Assembly (NCBI GenBank): GCA_031253495.1
Contig: JAIRWC010000043.1
Span: 1 to 64,000, forward strand
Direction of reading: 5' to 3'
Origin: Oscillospiraceae bacterium
GTDB taxonomy: Bacteria > Bacillota > Clostridia > Oscillospirales > Ruminococcaceae
DNA: 64,000 bases
In this document: positions 30,454-38,591 of the stretch, piece by piece
How positions within the stretch are numbered: the stretch's first letter is position 1
How the letters are laid out: every line of letters starts with the position of its first letter
Notes under the pieces: model-generated
The model's database searches: none
Told to the model about the DNA's origin: nothing
Seen by the model: only the letters and a program-made list of their open reading frames with translations
Translations under genes and position numbers: made by a program

Positions 30454-31974
30454 ATGAGTATAATCGCCATTACCGTTTTGTATATCCTTTTTGTAATCGG
30501 CGTGGGGGTTTATTTCACACGGAAATCGAAAACGGTTACGGACTTTGTCCTCGGCGGGATGACGCTCGGGCCGTGGATTACGGCGTTCGCCTACGGAAAC
30601 AGTTACTTTTCGGCGGTGGTGTTCGTCGGGTTCGCGGGGCGTTTCGGCTGGGCTTACGGGCTTTCCGCCGTGTGGATTGGGCTTGCGAACGCTTTTATCG
30701 GTTCTTTGGCGGCGTGGGCGGTTATGGGGCGGCGAACCCGCGCTATGACAAGACACTTTAAAAGCGCCACCATGCCCGATTTTTTTGAGAAGCGCTATTT
30801 AAGCAAAACCGTGAAAATTATTTCGGCGGCAATCGTTTTCGTGTTTTTGATTCCTTACACGGCTTCCATCTATAACGGGCTTTCGCGGCTGTTCGCCATG
30901 GCTTTCGGAACGGGCGAGGGGAGTTATTATTATTTCGTAATCGGTATGGCGATTGTAACGGCCGTCTACGTTATCCTCGGCGGATATAAGGCGACGGCGT
31001 ACAACGACTTTTTCCAGGGAATAATAATGATTGTGAGCGTTATCGCGATTGTTTTCGCTATTTTGAACTTAAACGGCGGCTTTGCCGGCTCGATTATAAA
31101 ATTATCCGAAATCGAAAATGAAAAAGGCGGCTTCGCGGGGATGAACGGCGCGTTCGTCTCGCTGTTCGGGCCGGATCCGATTAACCTTGTCGCCGTCGCC
31201 GTCCTCACCTCGCTCGGAACGTGGGGACTCCCCCAGATGGTGCATAAGTTCTACACCATTAAAGACGAGCGTTCAATCAAGCCGGGCATGGTGATTTCCA
31301 CCGCGTTCGCGGTCATTATAGCGGGCGGGTGCTATTTCCTCGGCTCTTTCGGCAGGATTTTCGCGCAAAAGAACGAGGCGGGCGCCCCCGTGAACGGCTT
31401 TGACGATATTGTCCCCTCCATGCTTGAGCGGCTCCCCGAATTGCTGTTGGGCGTCGTCGTCGTGCTGGTTTTGAGCGCGTCGATGTCGTCGCTGGCGGGG
31501 CTGGTTTTGACTTCAAGCTCGACGCTCACCCTCGATATGATTAGACCGTTCGCGAAAAAGCCGCTTGACGAGAAAAAAATTCTGTTGATTATGCGGTTTT
31601 TTATAGGCGTTTTCATCTTGGCGTCGGTAATTATCGCGCTGAACAAAAACAACTTGATTACCGATTTAATGGGATATTCGTGGGGGGCTTTGGCGGGCGC
31701 GTTCCTCGCGCCGTTCCTGTACGGGCTGTTTTTTAAGTGGATGACGAGGGCGGCGGTTTATTTCAGCTTTATGTTCGCGGTGGGGTTAACGGCTCTGCAC
31801 TTGGTTTTTAAGCCGACTTTCTCCGTTTTCGGGTTCGGCTTCGCCTCGTCGGTTAATCTCGGTGCTTTCATAATGGTCGCGAATTTAATCCTCGTCCCGC
31901 TTATCTGCCTTATCACGCCGAAGCTGAAAAAAGACGACGTTGAAAGTATGTTCTTGTGCCATAAAGGAGAATAG
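30454..31974 (+). CDS. Sodium:solute symporter (SSS family)
   Basis: A 506-residue protein with about 13 membrane helices and SSS hallmarks: FVLGGMTLGPWITAFAYGNSYFSA near the start and the family signature region KSATMPDFFEKRYLSK, with GTWGLPQMVHKFYTIKDERS in the middle. Related members carry proline, acetate, pantothenate or aromatic acids. The next gene, 2 bp on, encodes a phenylacetate-CoA-ligase-like enzyme, so an aryl or short-chain acid substrate is inferred. It ends in TAG. Confidence 0.92.
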   Translation: MSIIAITVLYILFVIGVGVYFTRKSKTVTDFVLGGMTLGPWITAFAYGNSYFSAVVFVGFAGRFGWAYGLSAVWIGLANAFIGSLAAWAVMGRRTRAMTRHFKSATMPDFFEKRYLSKTVKIISAAIVFVFLIPYTASIYNGLSRLFAMAFGTGEGSYYYFVIGMAIVTAVYVILGGYKATAYNDFFQGIIMIVSVIAIVFAILNLNGGFAGSIIKLSEIENEKGGFAGMNGAFVSLFGPDPINLVAVAVLTSLGTWGLPQMVHKFYTIKDERSIKPGMVISTAFAVIIAGGCYFLGSFGRIFAQKNEAGAPVNGFDDIVPSMLERLPELLLGVVVVLVLSASMSSLAGLVLTSSSTLTLDMIRPFAKKPLDEKKILLIMRFFIGVFILASVIIALNKNNLITDLMGYSWGALAGAFLAPFLYGLFFKWMTRAAVYFSFMFAVGLTALHLVFKPTFSVFGFGFASSVNLGAFIMVANLILVPLICLITPKLKKDDVESMFLCHKGE

Positions 31975-31976
31975 CG

Positions 31977-33272
31977 ATGTTTTTCGATAAAAAAGCCGAA
32001 ACCATGCCCCGCGGCGAGCTTGAGGAACTGCAGCTGCGGCGCCTGCGCGAGAACGCGGCGGCGTGTTATGAAAAATCGCGGTTATACAGGAAGAAATTCG
32101 ACGATGCCGGGATTACCCCCGATAAAATAACTTCCCTGTCCGATTTAAGGCATATTCCTTTTACGGTAAAGGACGACTTCCGCGATAATTACCCGTTTGA
32201 TATGTTCGTCGCGCCCATGGGCAAAATTTGCCGGCTCCACGCTTCATCGGGGACGACGGGCAAGCCCACGGTCGTGGGCTACACGAAAAAAGACCTCGAC
32301 GTATGGAGCGACTGCGTCGCCCGCCTAATCGTCGCGGTCGGCGCCCGCGAAGAGGATATAGCGCAGGTGGCTTTCGGGTACGGGCTGTTTACCGGGGCTT
32401 TGGGGCTGCATTACGCGCTGGAAAAAATCGGCGCGGCGGTAATTCCCATGTCTTCCGGCAACACCGAAAAACAGGTGATGCTGATGAGGGACTTCGGCAC
32501 GACGGTGCTGGTTTCCACCCCCTCTTACGCGCTCCACATCGGCGAAGTGGCGGGCGAGACCGGCGTTTCAAAGGATTTGAAGCTGAGGCTGGGTCTGTTC
32601 GGTTCGGAAAGTTGCACCGTCGAAATGCGCGAACAGATTGAAAAATCGCTCGACTTGTTTGCCACCGACAATTACGGGATGAGCGAGGTTATGGGGCCCG
32701 GCGTTTCCGGCGAGTGCGAATTCCGTTGCGGTCTGCATTTTAACGAGGACCACTTCATTCCCGAAATCATAGACCCCGCCACGGGCGAAATCCTTCCGGA
32801 GGGAAAAACGGGCGAGCTTGTCATAACCACGCTTTCCAAAGAGGCGCAGCCCGTTTTGCGTTACAGAACCCGCGATATTACGTCGCTGACTTATGAAAAA
32901 TGCGAGTGCGGCAGAACCCACGCCCGCATGGAGAAAACGGCGGGGCGTACCGACGATATGCTGAAAATCCGCGGGGTGAACGTGTTTCCGACGCAGGTTG
33001 AAAGCGTCATTATGGCGATTAACGAGGTGGCGCCGTATTACGTCATCATAGCCGAACGCGAGAATAACCGCGACACGCTCGAGGTAAAGGTCGAGCTTAC
33101 GGACGGTTCGCTGTTGGACAGTTACGCGCGGTTGGAGGGGCTGCGCGATAAAATCAGGCATGAGTTGCGCGTAACGCTGGGGCTGGATATTAAGGTGTCG
33201 CTTGTCGAGCCGAAATCGCTTGAGCGTTCCTTGGGAAAAGCGAAAAGGGTGTTCGACAACAGGAAAAAATAG
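31977..33272 (+). CDS. paaK: Phenylacetate-CoA ligase family enzyme (PaaK-like)
   Basis: A 431-residue adenylate-forming CoA ligase. The P-loop-like motif ASSGTTGKPTVVGYTKKD, the DNYGMSEVMGPGVSGEC stretch, the hinge YRTRDIT and the C-terminal KIRGVNVFPTQVE are all typical of PaaK. It activates phenylacetate or indoleacetate-type acids to CoA thioesters. It is paired with the SSS symporter, and in anaerobes such enzymes often work with indolepyruvate ferredoxin oxidoreductase, which is not in this window. Ends in TAG. Confidence 0.9.
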   Translation: MFFDKKAETMPRGELEELQLRRLRENAAACYEKSRLYRKKFDDAGITPDKITSLSDLRHIPFTVKDDFRDNYPFDMFVAPMGKICRLHASSGTTGKPTVVGYTKKDLDVWSDCVARLIVAVGAREEDIAQVAFGYGLFTGALGLHYALEKIGAAVIPMSSGNTEKQVMLMRDFGTTVLVSTPSYALHIGEVAGETGVSKDLKLRLGLFGSESCTVEMREQIEKSLDLFATDNYGMSEVMGPGVSGECEFRCGLHFNEDHFIPEIIDPATGEILPEGKTGELVITTLSKEAQPVLRYRTRDITSLTYEKCECGRTHARMEKTAGRTDDMLKIRGVNVFPTQVESVIMAINEVAPYYVIIAERENNRDTLEVKVELTDGSLLDSYARLEGLRDKIRHELRVTLGLDIKVSLVEPKSLERSLGKAKRVFDNRKK

Positions 33273-33325
33273 AAAAAAAGAAAAACGCGCGAACGCGGTT
33301 CGCCCGTTTGTCGAAACAGGGATTT

Positions 33326-33393
33326 CGCGCCCGTGGGCGCGGTGCGCCGCCGCAACGGCGCAAACCCGATTCACCGTTTAAAAACGGTGAATC
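33326..33393. repeat. Composite intergenic repeat with three hairpins, also acting as terminator
   Basis: Three palindromes in a row: CGCGCCCGTGGGCGCG (33326-33341), GCGCCG/CGGCGC (33344-33349, 33356-33361) and GATTCACCGTTT/AAACGGTGAATC (33368-33379, 33382-33393). Parts recur at 24610 and, inverted, at 47585-47640. Between convergent genes; it probably ends transcription on both strands. Confidence 0.65.
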
Positions 33394-33396
33394 GTA

Positions 33397-33930
33397 TTAC
33401 GTCGTCGGGCGGTCGAAAAAGATGTTCTTCCCCGTCGTGGCAAGCCCTATCCCGAAACATATATTTACGTCGCCGGGCAGCAGCTTCAACCTTAACGCCG
33501 CCATGCCCGCCGTGAACAAAACGCGGTTGTCCATCCGATTATCCATCGCTACCGATGCCGCCGAACCGACCGCTATTCCGAGGTCGTTGACGGATAAGGC
33601 GCAGGCTATGCCGCCGTTTTCCGCAGTTTTGCAATCCGACGCGCCGCACAAGCCGCAGTTAAGTCCGCGCGCCTTGACCCCCGTGCCGATTAAAACCGCG
33701 CAATGACAGGCGTCCACGTTCCCCGCGTCGCGGATAAATAAAGGGCGGTCGTCGTCTTTTCCTATTTCCCTCATGGCGGCGGTAAGCCTGTCTTTGTCCC
33801 CGCCGTCAACGACGGCGGTTCGGATTAAATCGACCCCGCAGGCTTTGGGCGCGGTTCTCGCTGCCGCCGACATCAGTTCGGCGCAGCGCATGGCCGCGTT
33901 TTTCTCAGTCGTTTCGCTCGCGTAAATCAT
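33397..33930 (-). CDS. DUF2148 ferredoxin-like domain protein
   Basis: A 177-residue protein of the DUF2148 family found in anaerobes. It has CGLCGASDCKTAENGGIACAL with a cluster-type Cys pattern (C..C....C), plus KACGVDLI near the N-terminus and the glycine-rich VNICFGIGLATTGKNIFFDR end. It may bind an iron-sulfur cluster; no reaction is established. It appears to be single-gene, convergent with paaK. Confidence 0.85.
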   Translation of the reverse strand: MIYASETTEKNAAMRCAELMSAAARTAPKACGVDLIRTAVVDGGDKDRLTAAMREIGKDDDRPLFIRDAGNVDACHCAVLIGTGVKARGLNCGLCGASDCKTAENGGIACALSVNDLGIAVGSAASVAMDNRMDNRVLFTAGMAALRLKLLPGDVNICFGIGLATTGKNIFFDRPTT

Positions 33931-33979
33931 CTGTAACCATCCTTATTGTTTTATAATCGGCTTATCCTGCGCGCATAAT

Positions 33980-34675
33980 CTACGCGGGGATAAAACTTGC
34001 CGTTACCCCGGAAATCATCGCCGTTTCGGGCGAATCGCCGATAAGCGCGGCTTGACCGTCCGACTTTTCATAAACAAACCGCGCGTCGGCTTGCGCGGTT
34101 ATAGGAACGTCCCCAAGCGTTATAACTCCCGAGAACAGAACATAGTTTTTCCATCGCAGCGTCCCCTCCACGAAAAACCTGTACTCGCCGGGTAAAACAA
34201 CTTCGCCCCTGCCGTCGGTTAAGTCCCACGTATACGAAAGGCTTCCCGTTTTGGGCGTCGCGCCGCTTACGGCGTCAACCGCGTCTTCGGCCATAAACGC
34301 GAGTCCGGATTTTTCGACCCACAGGGCGACCGAATCGGGGCGGGTTTTATATCCGCCGCCGGCAGTCCAGCGCGTAACGTAAAGCGCGGTAATATACCCG
34401 CCGTCCATATCCTCAATCCACACCGCGAACTGGTTGCTTGCATGACCCGGCACTTTTTTATAGTCAAACGCGATAACCACCTCGCCCGAAGCGGTTTTAC
34501 CCCCGGAAGGTTCGCCGATATTATCCCGCGCCCCGGAAGTTGACCGTACCTGCGGCGTTTCAGACGCGGAAACGTTCGGGGCCGTCTCCGTGTTCCGCCC
34601 GCCGCCTGAGCAGGCGCAAACGACCGACAGCAAAAACGCCGCGATAATTGCCTTTGCGTATTCGCGCTTTTTCAT
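33980..34675 (-). CDS. DUF2271-type lipoprotein
   Basis: A 231-residue secreted lipoprotein: signal peptide with lipobox VVCACSGGG (Cys about 22), a low-complexity linker, then a DUF2271 domain beginning VVIAFDYKKVPGHASNQFAV and including DAVSGATPKTGSLSYTWDL and GEYRFFVEGTLRWKN. The function is unknown; DUF2271 proteins often occur with flavin or heme periplasmic systems. Its ATG overlaps the stop of the metallo-hydrolase gene (ATGA). A truncated paralogue with the same arrangement is at 63.3-64 kb. Ends in TAG. Confidence 0.85.
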   Translation of the reverse strand: MKKREYAKAIIAAFLLSVVCACSGGGRNTETAPNVSASETPQVRSTSGARDNIGEPSGGKTASGEVVIAFDYKKVPGHASNQFAVWIEDMDGGYITALYVTRWTAGGGYKTRPDSVALWVEKSGLAFMAEDAVDAVSGATPKTGSLSYTWDLTDGRGEVVLPGEYRFFVEGTLRWKNYVLFSGVITLGDVPITAQADARFVYEKSDGQAALIGDSPETAMISGVTASFIPA

Positions 34676-35262
34676 AAGTCTATTTCTTCCTCGGGTTCGA
34701 TTATGACTTTATTCGGCGCGTCCCATTTTTCGGCTTTCTCGCGGCTGAACAGCGCGCCGGGCTCTAAGTGGATTATGATGTTGCGCTTGGCTCCCGTGAG
34801 CTTGGCGCATTCGGCGGCTTCTTCCGGTCCCATGTTGAATATCCCGTCGCCCGGGAATATGGCGTAATCCAGTTCAAGCGCGGCGAAAGTTTTCATCTGC
34901 GCCGTTTTGGAGGTGTCGCCCGCCGCGTAAATTTTAACGCCGTCAACAGTGATAATATATCCTACGCACTGTTTCGGGTTATGGTTGGCGTTTTTCGCCT
35001 CGACCGCCCGAACCGAAACGCCGCCGACTTCAAAACTGTTGTGCTTGTTACGGGCGAGGGCTTTCTTTTCGTCGATAATTTCGCAGCCCGGTTTCTTGGC
35101 GCACAGGGAAGTTTTGTTGTGGTCGCCGTGTTGGTGGGTAACGAGTATCAAATCGGCGGGAACGTCATACCCCCGCCCCGCGTACGGGTCGAAGTAAATC
35201 ACAAACCCGTTGTCGGAAGTAAGCCGAAAACTCCCGTGTCCTTGATAAAGCAGTTTAGGCAT
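34672..35262 (-). CDS. Metallo-beta-lactamase-fold hydrolase (UlaG-like)
   Basis: About 196 residues. LLYQGHGSFRL and VTHQHGDHNKTS (HxHxDH metal site), then IYAAGDTSK and the closing IIIHLEPGAL His. The start at 35262 has an AAGGGGGG RBS; an upstream ATG at 35301 lies too near the promoter. It is the first gene of a two-gene operon with the DUF2271 lipoprotein. Substrate unknown. Confidence 0.88.
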   Translation of the reverse strand: MPKLLYQGHGSFRLTSDNGFVIYFDPYAGRGYDVPADLILVTHQHGDHNKTSLCAKKPGCEIIDEKKALARNKHNSFEVGGVSVRAVEAKNANHNPKQCVGYIITVDGVKIYAAGDTSKTAQMKTFAALELDYAIFPGDGIFNMGPEEAAECAKLTGAKRNIIIHLEPGALFSREKAEKWDAPNKVIIEPEEEIDL

Positions 35263-35289
35263 CCGCGCGCCCCCCCTTATGTTTTTTTC

Positions 35290-35318
35290 AGTATAGCACA
35301 TCTTCGGCGTAAAATCAA
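35290..35318 (-). promoter_or_regulatory. Promoter of the hydrolase-lipoprotein operon
   Basis: Minus strand TTGATT (35318-35313), 17 bp, TATACT (35295-35290), 28 bp before the ATG at 35262. Confidence 0.7.
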
Positions 35319-35353
35319 GCGCAATAATTCGCGAAACGTCAAACCGCGACGTT

Positions 35354-36355
35354 CTATCTTCTTCTCGCGCTTACGAGAACGGTGGTGATAAGCCCGGCTA
35401 CTATCGGCAGATAGAACGTCAAAACCCTCCACAGAAACACCGAAAAAGTTATCGATTCCCCGAAAATCGGAGCGAAAAACAGCCCGTAGCTCCCTTCCGC
35501 CGCGCCGATTGCCCCGGGCAGCGGAACAAACGACGAAATCATCAGCACGAACGCTTGGTTGGATATTATGATAAACGGGGAAACGCCGCTTAACCCCAAT
35601 CCCCTGTATATTACAAAAGAAACGGAGAAAAAAACCGTCAGCTGAAACGCGGATAAAATCATCAGCTTAAGAACCAAAAGCGGGTTTTTCCTTATCAGTT
35701 CAAAGTTCTTGTGATACTGTTCCAGTTCCCCGTCGATATAGGCGATTTTCTTTTTGACTTCTTTTATCAGTCTCAATTTCGCGGCGATTTTAATGGCTCC
35801 GTGCGAAATTTTTTCGGCTGTTTTCTTAAAAAACGCCAGCGTAATCAGCGCGAACAGCACGCAGAAATTAACCGAAAAACCGATAATCGTCAAAAACATC
35901 AATCCGCCTAATTCTTTTGTGTAATACGAAAAATTCGCGAACAGCACCGCCGCCGTATAAACCGTCAGCACGAACTGATACACGATGAACCTTGAAAGCA
36001 AGGCGACGACGCTCCCCCCGAGGGAAACCCCGTAACGCGTCATATAATAGATTTGCATGGGCTGCCCGCCGGTGGCGAACGGCGTTATGCAGTTAAAATA
36101 ATGCCCGATTAACGTAATAACCACGGTACGGCGCAGTTTATGGGGGGGGTGGACGGTTTTCGTAACGGCGTGAACCGCCAAAGACTCCAAAAACAAGTAT
36201 GCCGCGATAAAAAGCACGGCGATAAAGATATACGATACCTTTACGCTCCTCAAAGCGTTATAAACCTGTTTCCCGTCGAAGAAAACAAGGTAAAAAACCA
36301 TAAAAAGGAACGCGAAAGCGCAAAAAGCCAAACTGATTTTAGTCGATTTTCTCAT
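35354..36355 (-). CDS. Lysylphosphatidylglycerol synthase-type flippase domain protein (UPF0104)
   Basis: A 333-residue membrane protein with about eight helices and the UPF0104 pattern: TPFATGGQPMQIYYMTRYGVS, and the late FVPLPGAIGAAEGSYG segment. It corresponds to the membrane part of MprF without the aminoacyl transferase domain. It overlaps the glycosyltransferase gene upstream by 17 bp, suggesting a joint role in glycolipid or envelope lipid handling. Ends in TAG. Confidence 0.88.
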   Translation of the reverse strand: MRKSTKISLAFCAFAFLFMVFYLVFFDGKQVYNALRSVKVSYIFIAVLFIAAYLFLESLAVHAVTKTVHPPHKLRRTVVITLIGHYFNCITPFATGGQPMQIYYMTRYGVSLGGSVVALLSRFIVYQFVLTVYTAAVLFANFSYYTKELGGLMFLTIIGFSVNFCVLFALITLAFFKKTAEKISHGAIKIAAKLRLIKEVKKKIAYIDGELEQYHKNFELIRKNPLLVLKLMILSAFQLTVFFSVSFVIYRGLGLSGVSPFIIISNQAFVLMISSFVPLPGAIGAAEGSYGLFFAPIFGESITFSVFLWRVLTFYLPIVAGLITTVLVSARRR

Positions 36356-37376
36356 TTTTATAAATTTTTACGTATAATTCCTCCCACATATCAGCCACGC
36401 TTTCCTTTGAATAGAAAGCGTTTCCTTTTTTCGCCATTTCAACGCCTTGTCCGTAATAATCCCTATCGTTCGCCAACCGCCTCACCGCTTCGACAAATCC
36501 GGCGGTATCCTTTTCCTTAAAATAAAAATCGAACAATATATCCTCGTATATCTCCAAATCCCGTAAAAGTATGGGGGTATTCGTACACATTGCCTCAAGG
36601 ACGGTCATCGGAAACAGCTCTTCAAAAGAAGCCAGCAGCATTATATCGGCGAGGTTATAAACGCCGTTCATCAGTTCTCTGTCGATAATTCCCAAGAATT
36701 TCACGTTAGGGGGCGGATTTTCCGTAACTTTCTTGATTTTGGCGTAACCGTCGCTTATTCTCCCGAAAGAGAACCCCCCCGCCCATACAAACTGAACCTC
36801 GGGAAGCCGCTCGGCCATTTCCAAAAACGTGAAGACGCCCTTACGCGTTTGAAGCTGCCCCGCCGATAATACGACGAACTTATCTTCGGGGATGTCGTAC
36901 TCGCCGCGTAAGACTTTTTTTTTCTCCTTGGGAAGCGGGTAAAACGCGTCCGACGAAACGTAATTCGGAATATACGAGACTTTTTCGCGCAAGACGCCGT
37001 AACGCTCCAATTCCCCGATAAAATAAGGATTGACGGTAACCAAGTAATCCATGCTTTTATAAAAAGCAATCATGTATTTGTAAAATATTTTTCTGGCGAA
37101 TTTAGGCAGACTGAGACTTTGGTCGACGGTTTCGGGGAGCATGTGAACGTAACCCAACGATTTTCCGCGCTTCGTTCTGCTTTTACGGGTAAGCGAGAAT
37201 TTGGGGTCAATCGTGTGATAATGCGTAATATCCGCCTTTACCCGCGCGTTTTCCAAAATCTTGAACTTGCCGCCGAGCTTTTCTTTCACCAAATTGACCT
37301 GCTCTATATACGCGGAACCCACCCCTTGCCCTTTTACCTTTGTCGCGCTCGACATCATGTTAATAATCGGTTCCAT
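36339..37376 (-). CDS. Glycosyltransferase, group 1 (GT4-like)
   Basis: A 345-residue GT-B enzyme. The N-terminal half has INMMSSATKVKGQGVG and the YIPNYVSSDAFYPL hinge; the C-terminal half has VVLSAGQLQTRKGVFTFLEM and the nucleotide-sugar motif LLASFEELFPMTVLEAMC with the E-x7-E pattern. It is likely to add sugar to a diacylglycerol or similar lipid, as this family is often next to UPF0104 genes. Acceptor unknown. Confidence 0.9.
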   Translation of the reverse strand: MEPIINMMSSATKVKGQGVGSAYIEQVNLVKEKLGGKFKILENARVKADITHYHTIDPKFSLTRKSRTKRGKSLGYVHMLPETVDQSLSLPKFARKIFYKYMIAFYKSMDYLVTVNPYFIGELERYGVLREKVSYIPNYVSSDAFYPLPKEKKKVLRGEYDIPEDKFVVLSAGQLQTRKGVFTFLEMAERLPEVQFVWAGGFSFGRISDGYAKIKKVTENPPPNVKFLGIIDRELMNGVYNLADIMLLASFEELFPMTVLEAMCTNTPILLRDLEIYEDILFDFYFKEKDTAGFVEAVRRLANDRDYYGQGVEMAKKGNAFYSKESVADMWEELYVKIYKNEKID

Positions 37377-37380
37377 TAAA

Positions 37381-37593
37381 CTATAACCCCATTTTACGAA
37401 GTCTTTCGACTATCTGCCGGCGTCTTTTCGCCGTAGCCTCGGAATTGACGGTATAAACCCCGCCCCTTTCCTCAACGACGTCGCCCTCCCTCGCGTTCTC
37501 GGGGAACACGGCGCGGTCCACCCGCGAGAACTTTTCCATATCCGCGTCCTCTAAAACAACGAAATCACCTTCAAATCTGTCAATGATAATCAT
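37381..37593 (-). CDS. DUF3006 small protein
   Basis: A 70-residue protein matching DUF3006: IIIDRFEGDFVVLED, a DRAVFPENAREGDVV turn and the C-terminal RRRQIVERLRKMGL helix. In Clostridia and Bacilli it is typically encoded beside a ComEC-like hydrolase, as here (stop and start overlap as ATGA). Function unknown. Ends in TAG. Confidence 0.85.
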   Translation of the reverse strand: MIIIDRFEGDFVVLEDADMEKFSRVDRAVFPENAREGDVVEERGGVYTVNSEATAKRRRQIVERLRKMGL

Positions 37594-38591
37594 GCCGCCG
37601 CCCGCCTTTCCGCGAAGACTTTTATCCCTTTTGCGCCGCTTTCAAATACGATATTACCCGAAGTATCGGTACGGTAAACCTCATAACCCAAACCCGCAAG
37701 CCTGCCGAGCGTTTTCTCGCTCGGGTGGTTATAGCCGTTCGGCGACCCCACCCCGATTACCGCGTAAGAACCCCCCACCGCGTTCAAAAACTTCTTCTTG
37801 CTTGAAGTGGCGCTGCCGTGGTGCGCGACCTTAAGCACGTCCGCCTTCAAAACCACTCCGCTGTCAAGAATATCGTCCTCCGCCTCGCCCTCGATATCCC
37901 CCGTGAACAAAAACGCGTTATCCCCGTGAACCAGCCTGACCGCGACGGAATAATTGTTCAAATCGTCATAATCGCTTACCGGCGAGAGAATTTCCAGCAC
38001 ACACACGTCCAATTCGACGACCCGCCCCGCTTCGGCGTAGGACGCGCCCACGGAATTACGCTCAATCGCGTCCAGCATCCGCACGAACGACGCGGTGGTG
38101 GGAACAAGCTCGTCCTTTATCCTCGGCATAATCAGCGCGTCGGGTTTGAATTCGTCTATTATCAGGCTCATCGCGCCCATGTGGTCGGCGTGCGGATGGG
38201 AAACTATGATATAATCAAGTTTTTTTACGCCCAGTTGCTTTAAATAATCCGCCACCTTTTCCGCTTCGGTTTTTTCCCCGCAATCTATCATTACGGAATA
38301 TTCGGGGGTGACGATAAGCTGGCAATCCCCCTGTCCCACGTCGATAAAATGGACATAAACGCTTTCGTCGTTTTTTTCGTCAAAAACATATACGTTTTTT
38401 TTCAATCCCAAAGAAACGTAAATATCGTCCCAATCGACAAAAACCGAAACCGCGACCGCCGCCGAAACAACGATTAAACCCAATATTACCGCTAACGCAA
38501 CCTTGTTACCGTTTTTTCTTTTTCTTGCCGCTTTTTTTATCGACTTCGCGTTTCGCTTTCTGTGTTCGCTCAGGTAATATTTTCTTGACAT
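37590..38591 (-). CDS. Membrane-anchored ComEC/Rec2-like metallo-beta-lactamase hydrolase
   Basis: About 333 residues: a basic N-terminal tail, one membrane helix (VALAVILGLIVVSAAVAVSV), then a ComEC-type MBL domain with VHFIDVGQGDCQLI, SHPHADHMGAM (metal site) and LFTGDIEGEAE, LKVAHHGS. It lacks the ComEC channel, so a nuclease or phosphodiesterase outside the membrane is likely; many such proteins are not tied to DNA uptake. Start at 38591 has AAAGGA; it overlaps the ygiQ gene by about 85 bp. Confidence 0.85.
   Translation of the reverse strand: MSRKYYLSEHRKRNAKSIKKAARKRKNGNKVALAVILGLIVVSAAVAVSVFVDWDDIYVSLGLKKNVYVFDEKNDESVYVHFIDVGQGDCQLIVTPEYSVMIDCGEKTEAEKVADYLKQLGVKKLDYIIVSHPHADHMGAMSLIIDEFKPDALIMPRIKDELVPTTASFVRMLDAIERNSVGASYAEAGRVVELDVCVLEILSPVSDYDDLNNYSVAVRLVHGDNAFLFTGDIEGEAEDDILDSGVVLKADVLKVAHHGSATSSKKKFLNAVGGSYAVIGVGSPNGYNHPSEKTLGRLAGLGYEVYRTDTSGNIVFESGAKGIKVFAERRAAA

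Noticed and set aside
32568-33374. Minus-strand ORF (268 aa) opposite paaK
   Set aside because: Antisense shadow; paaK motifs are complete on the plus strand.
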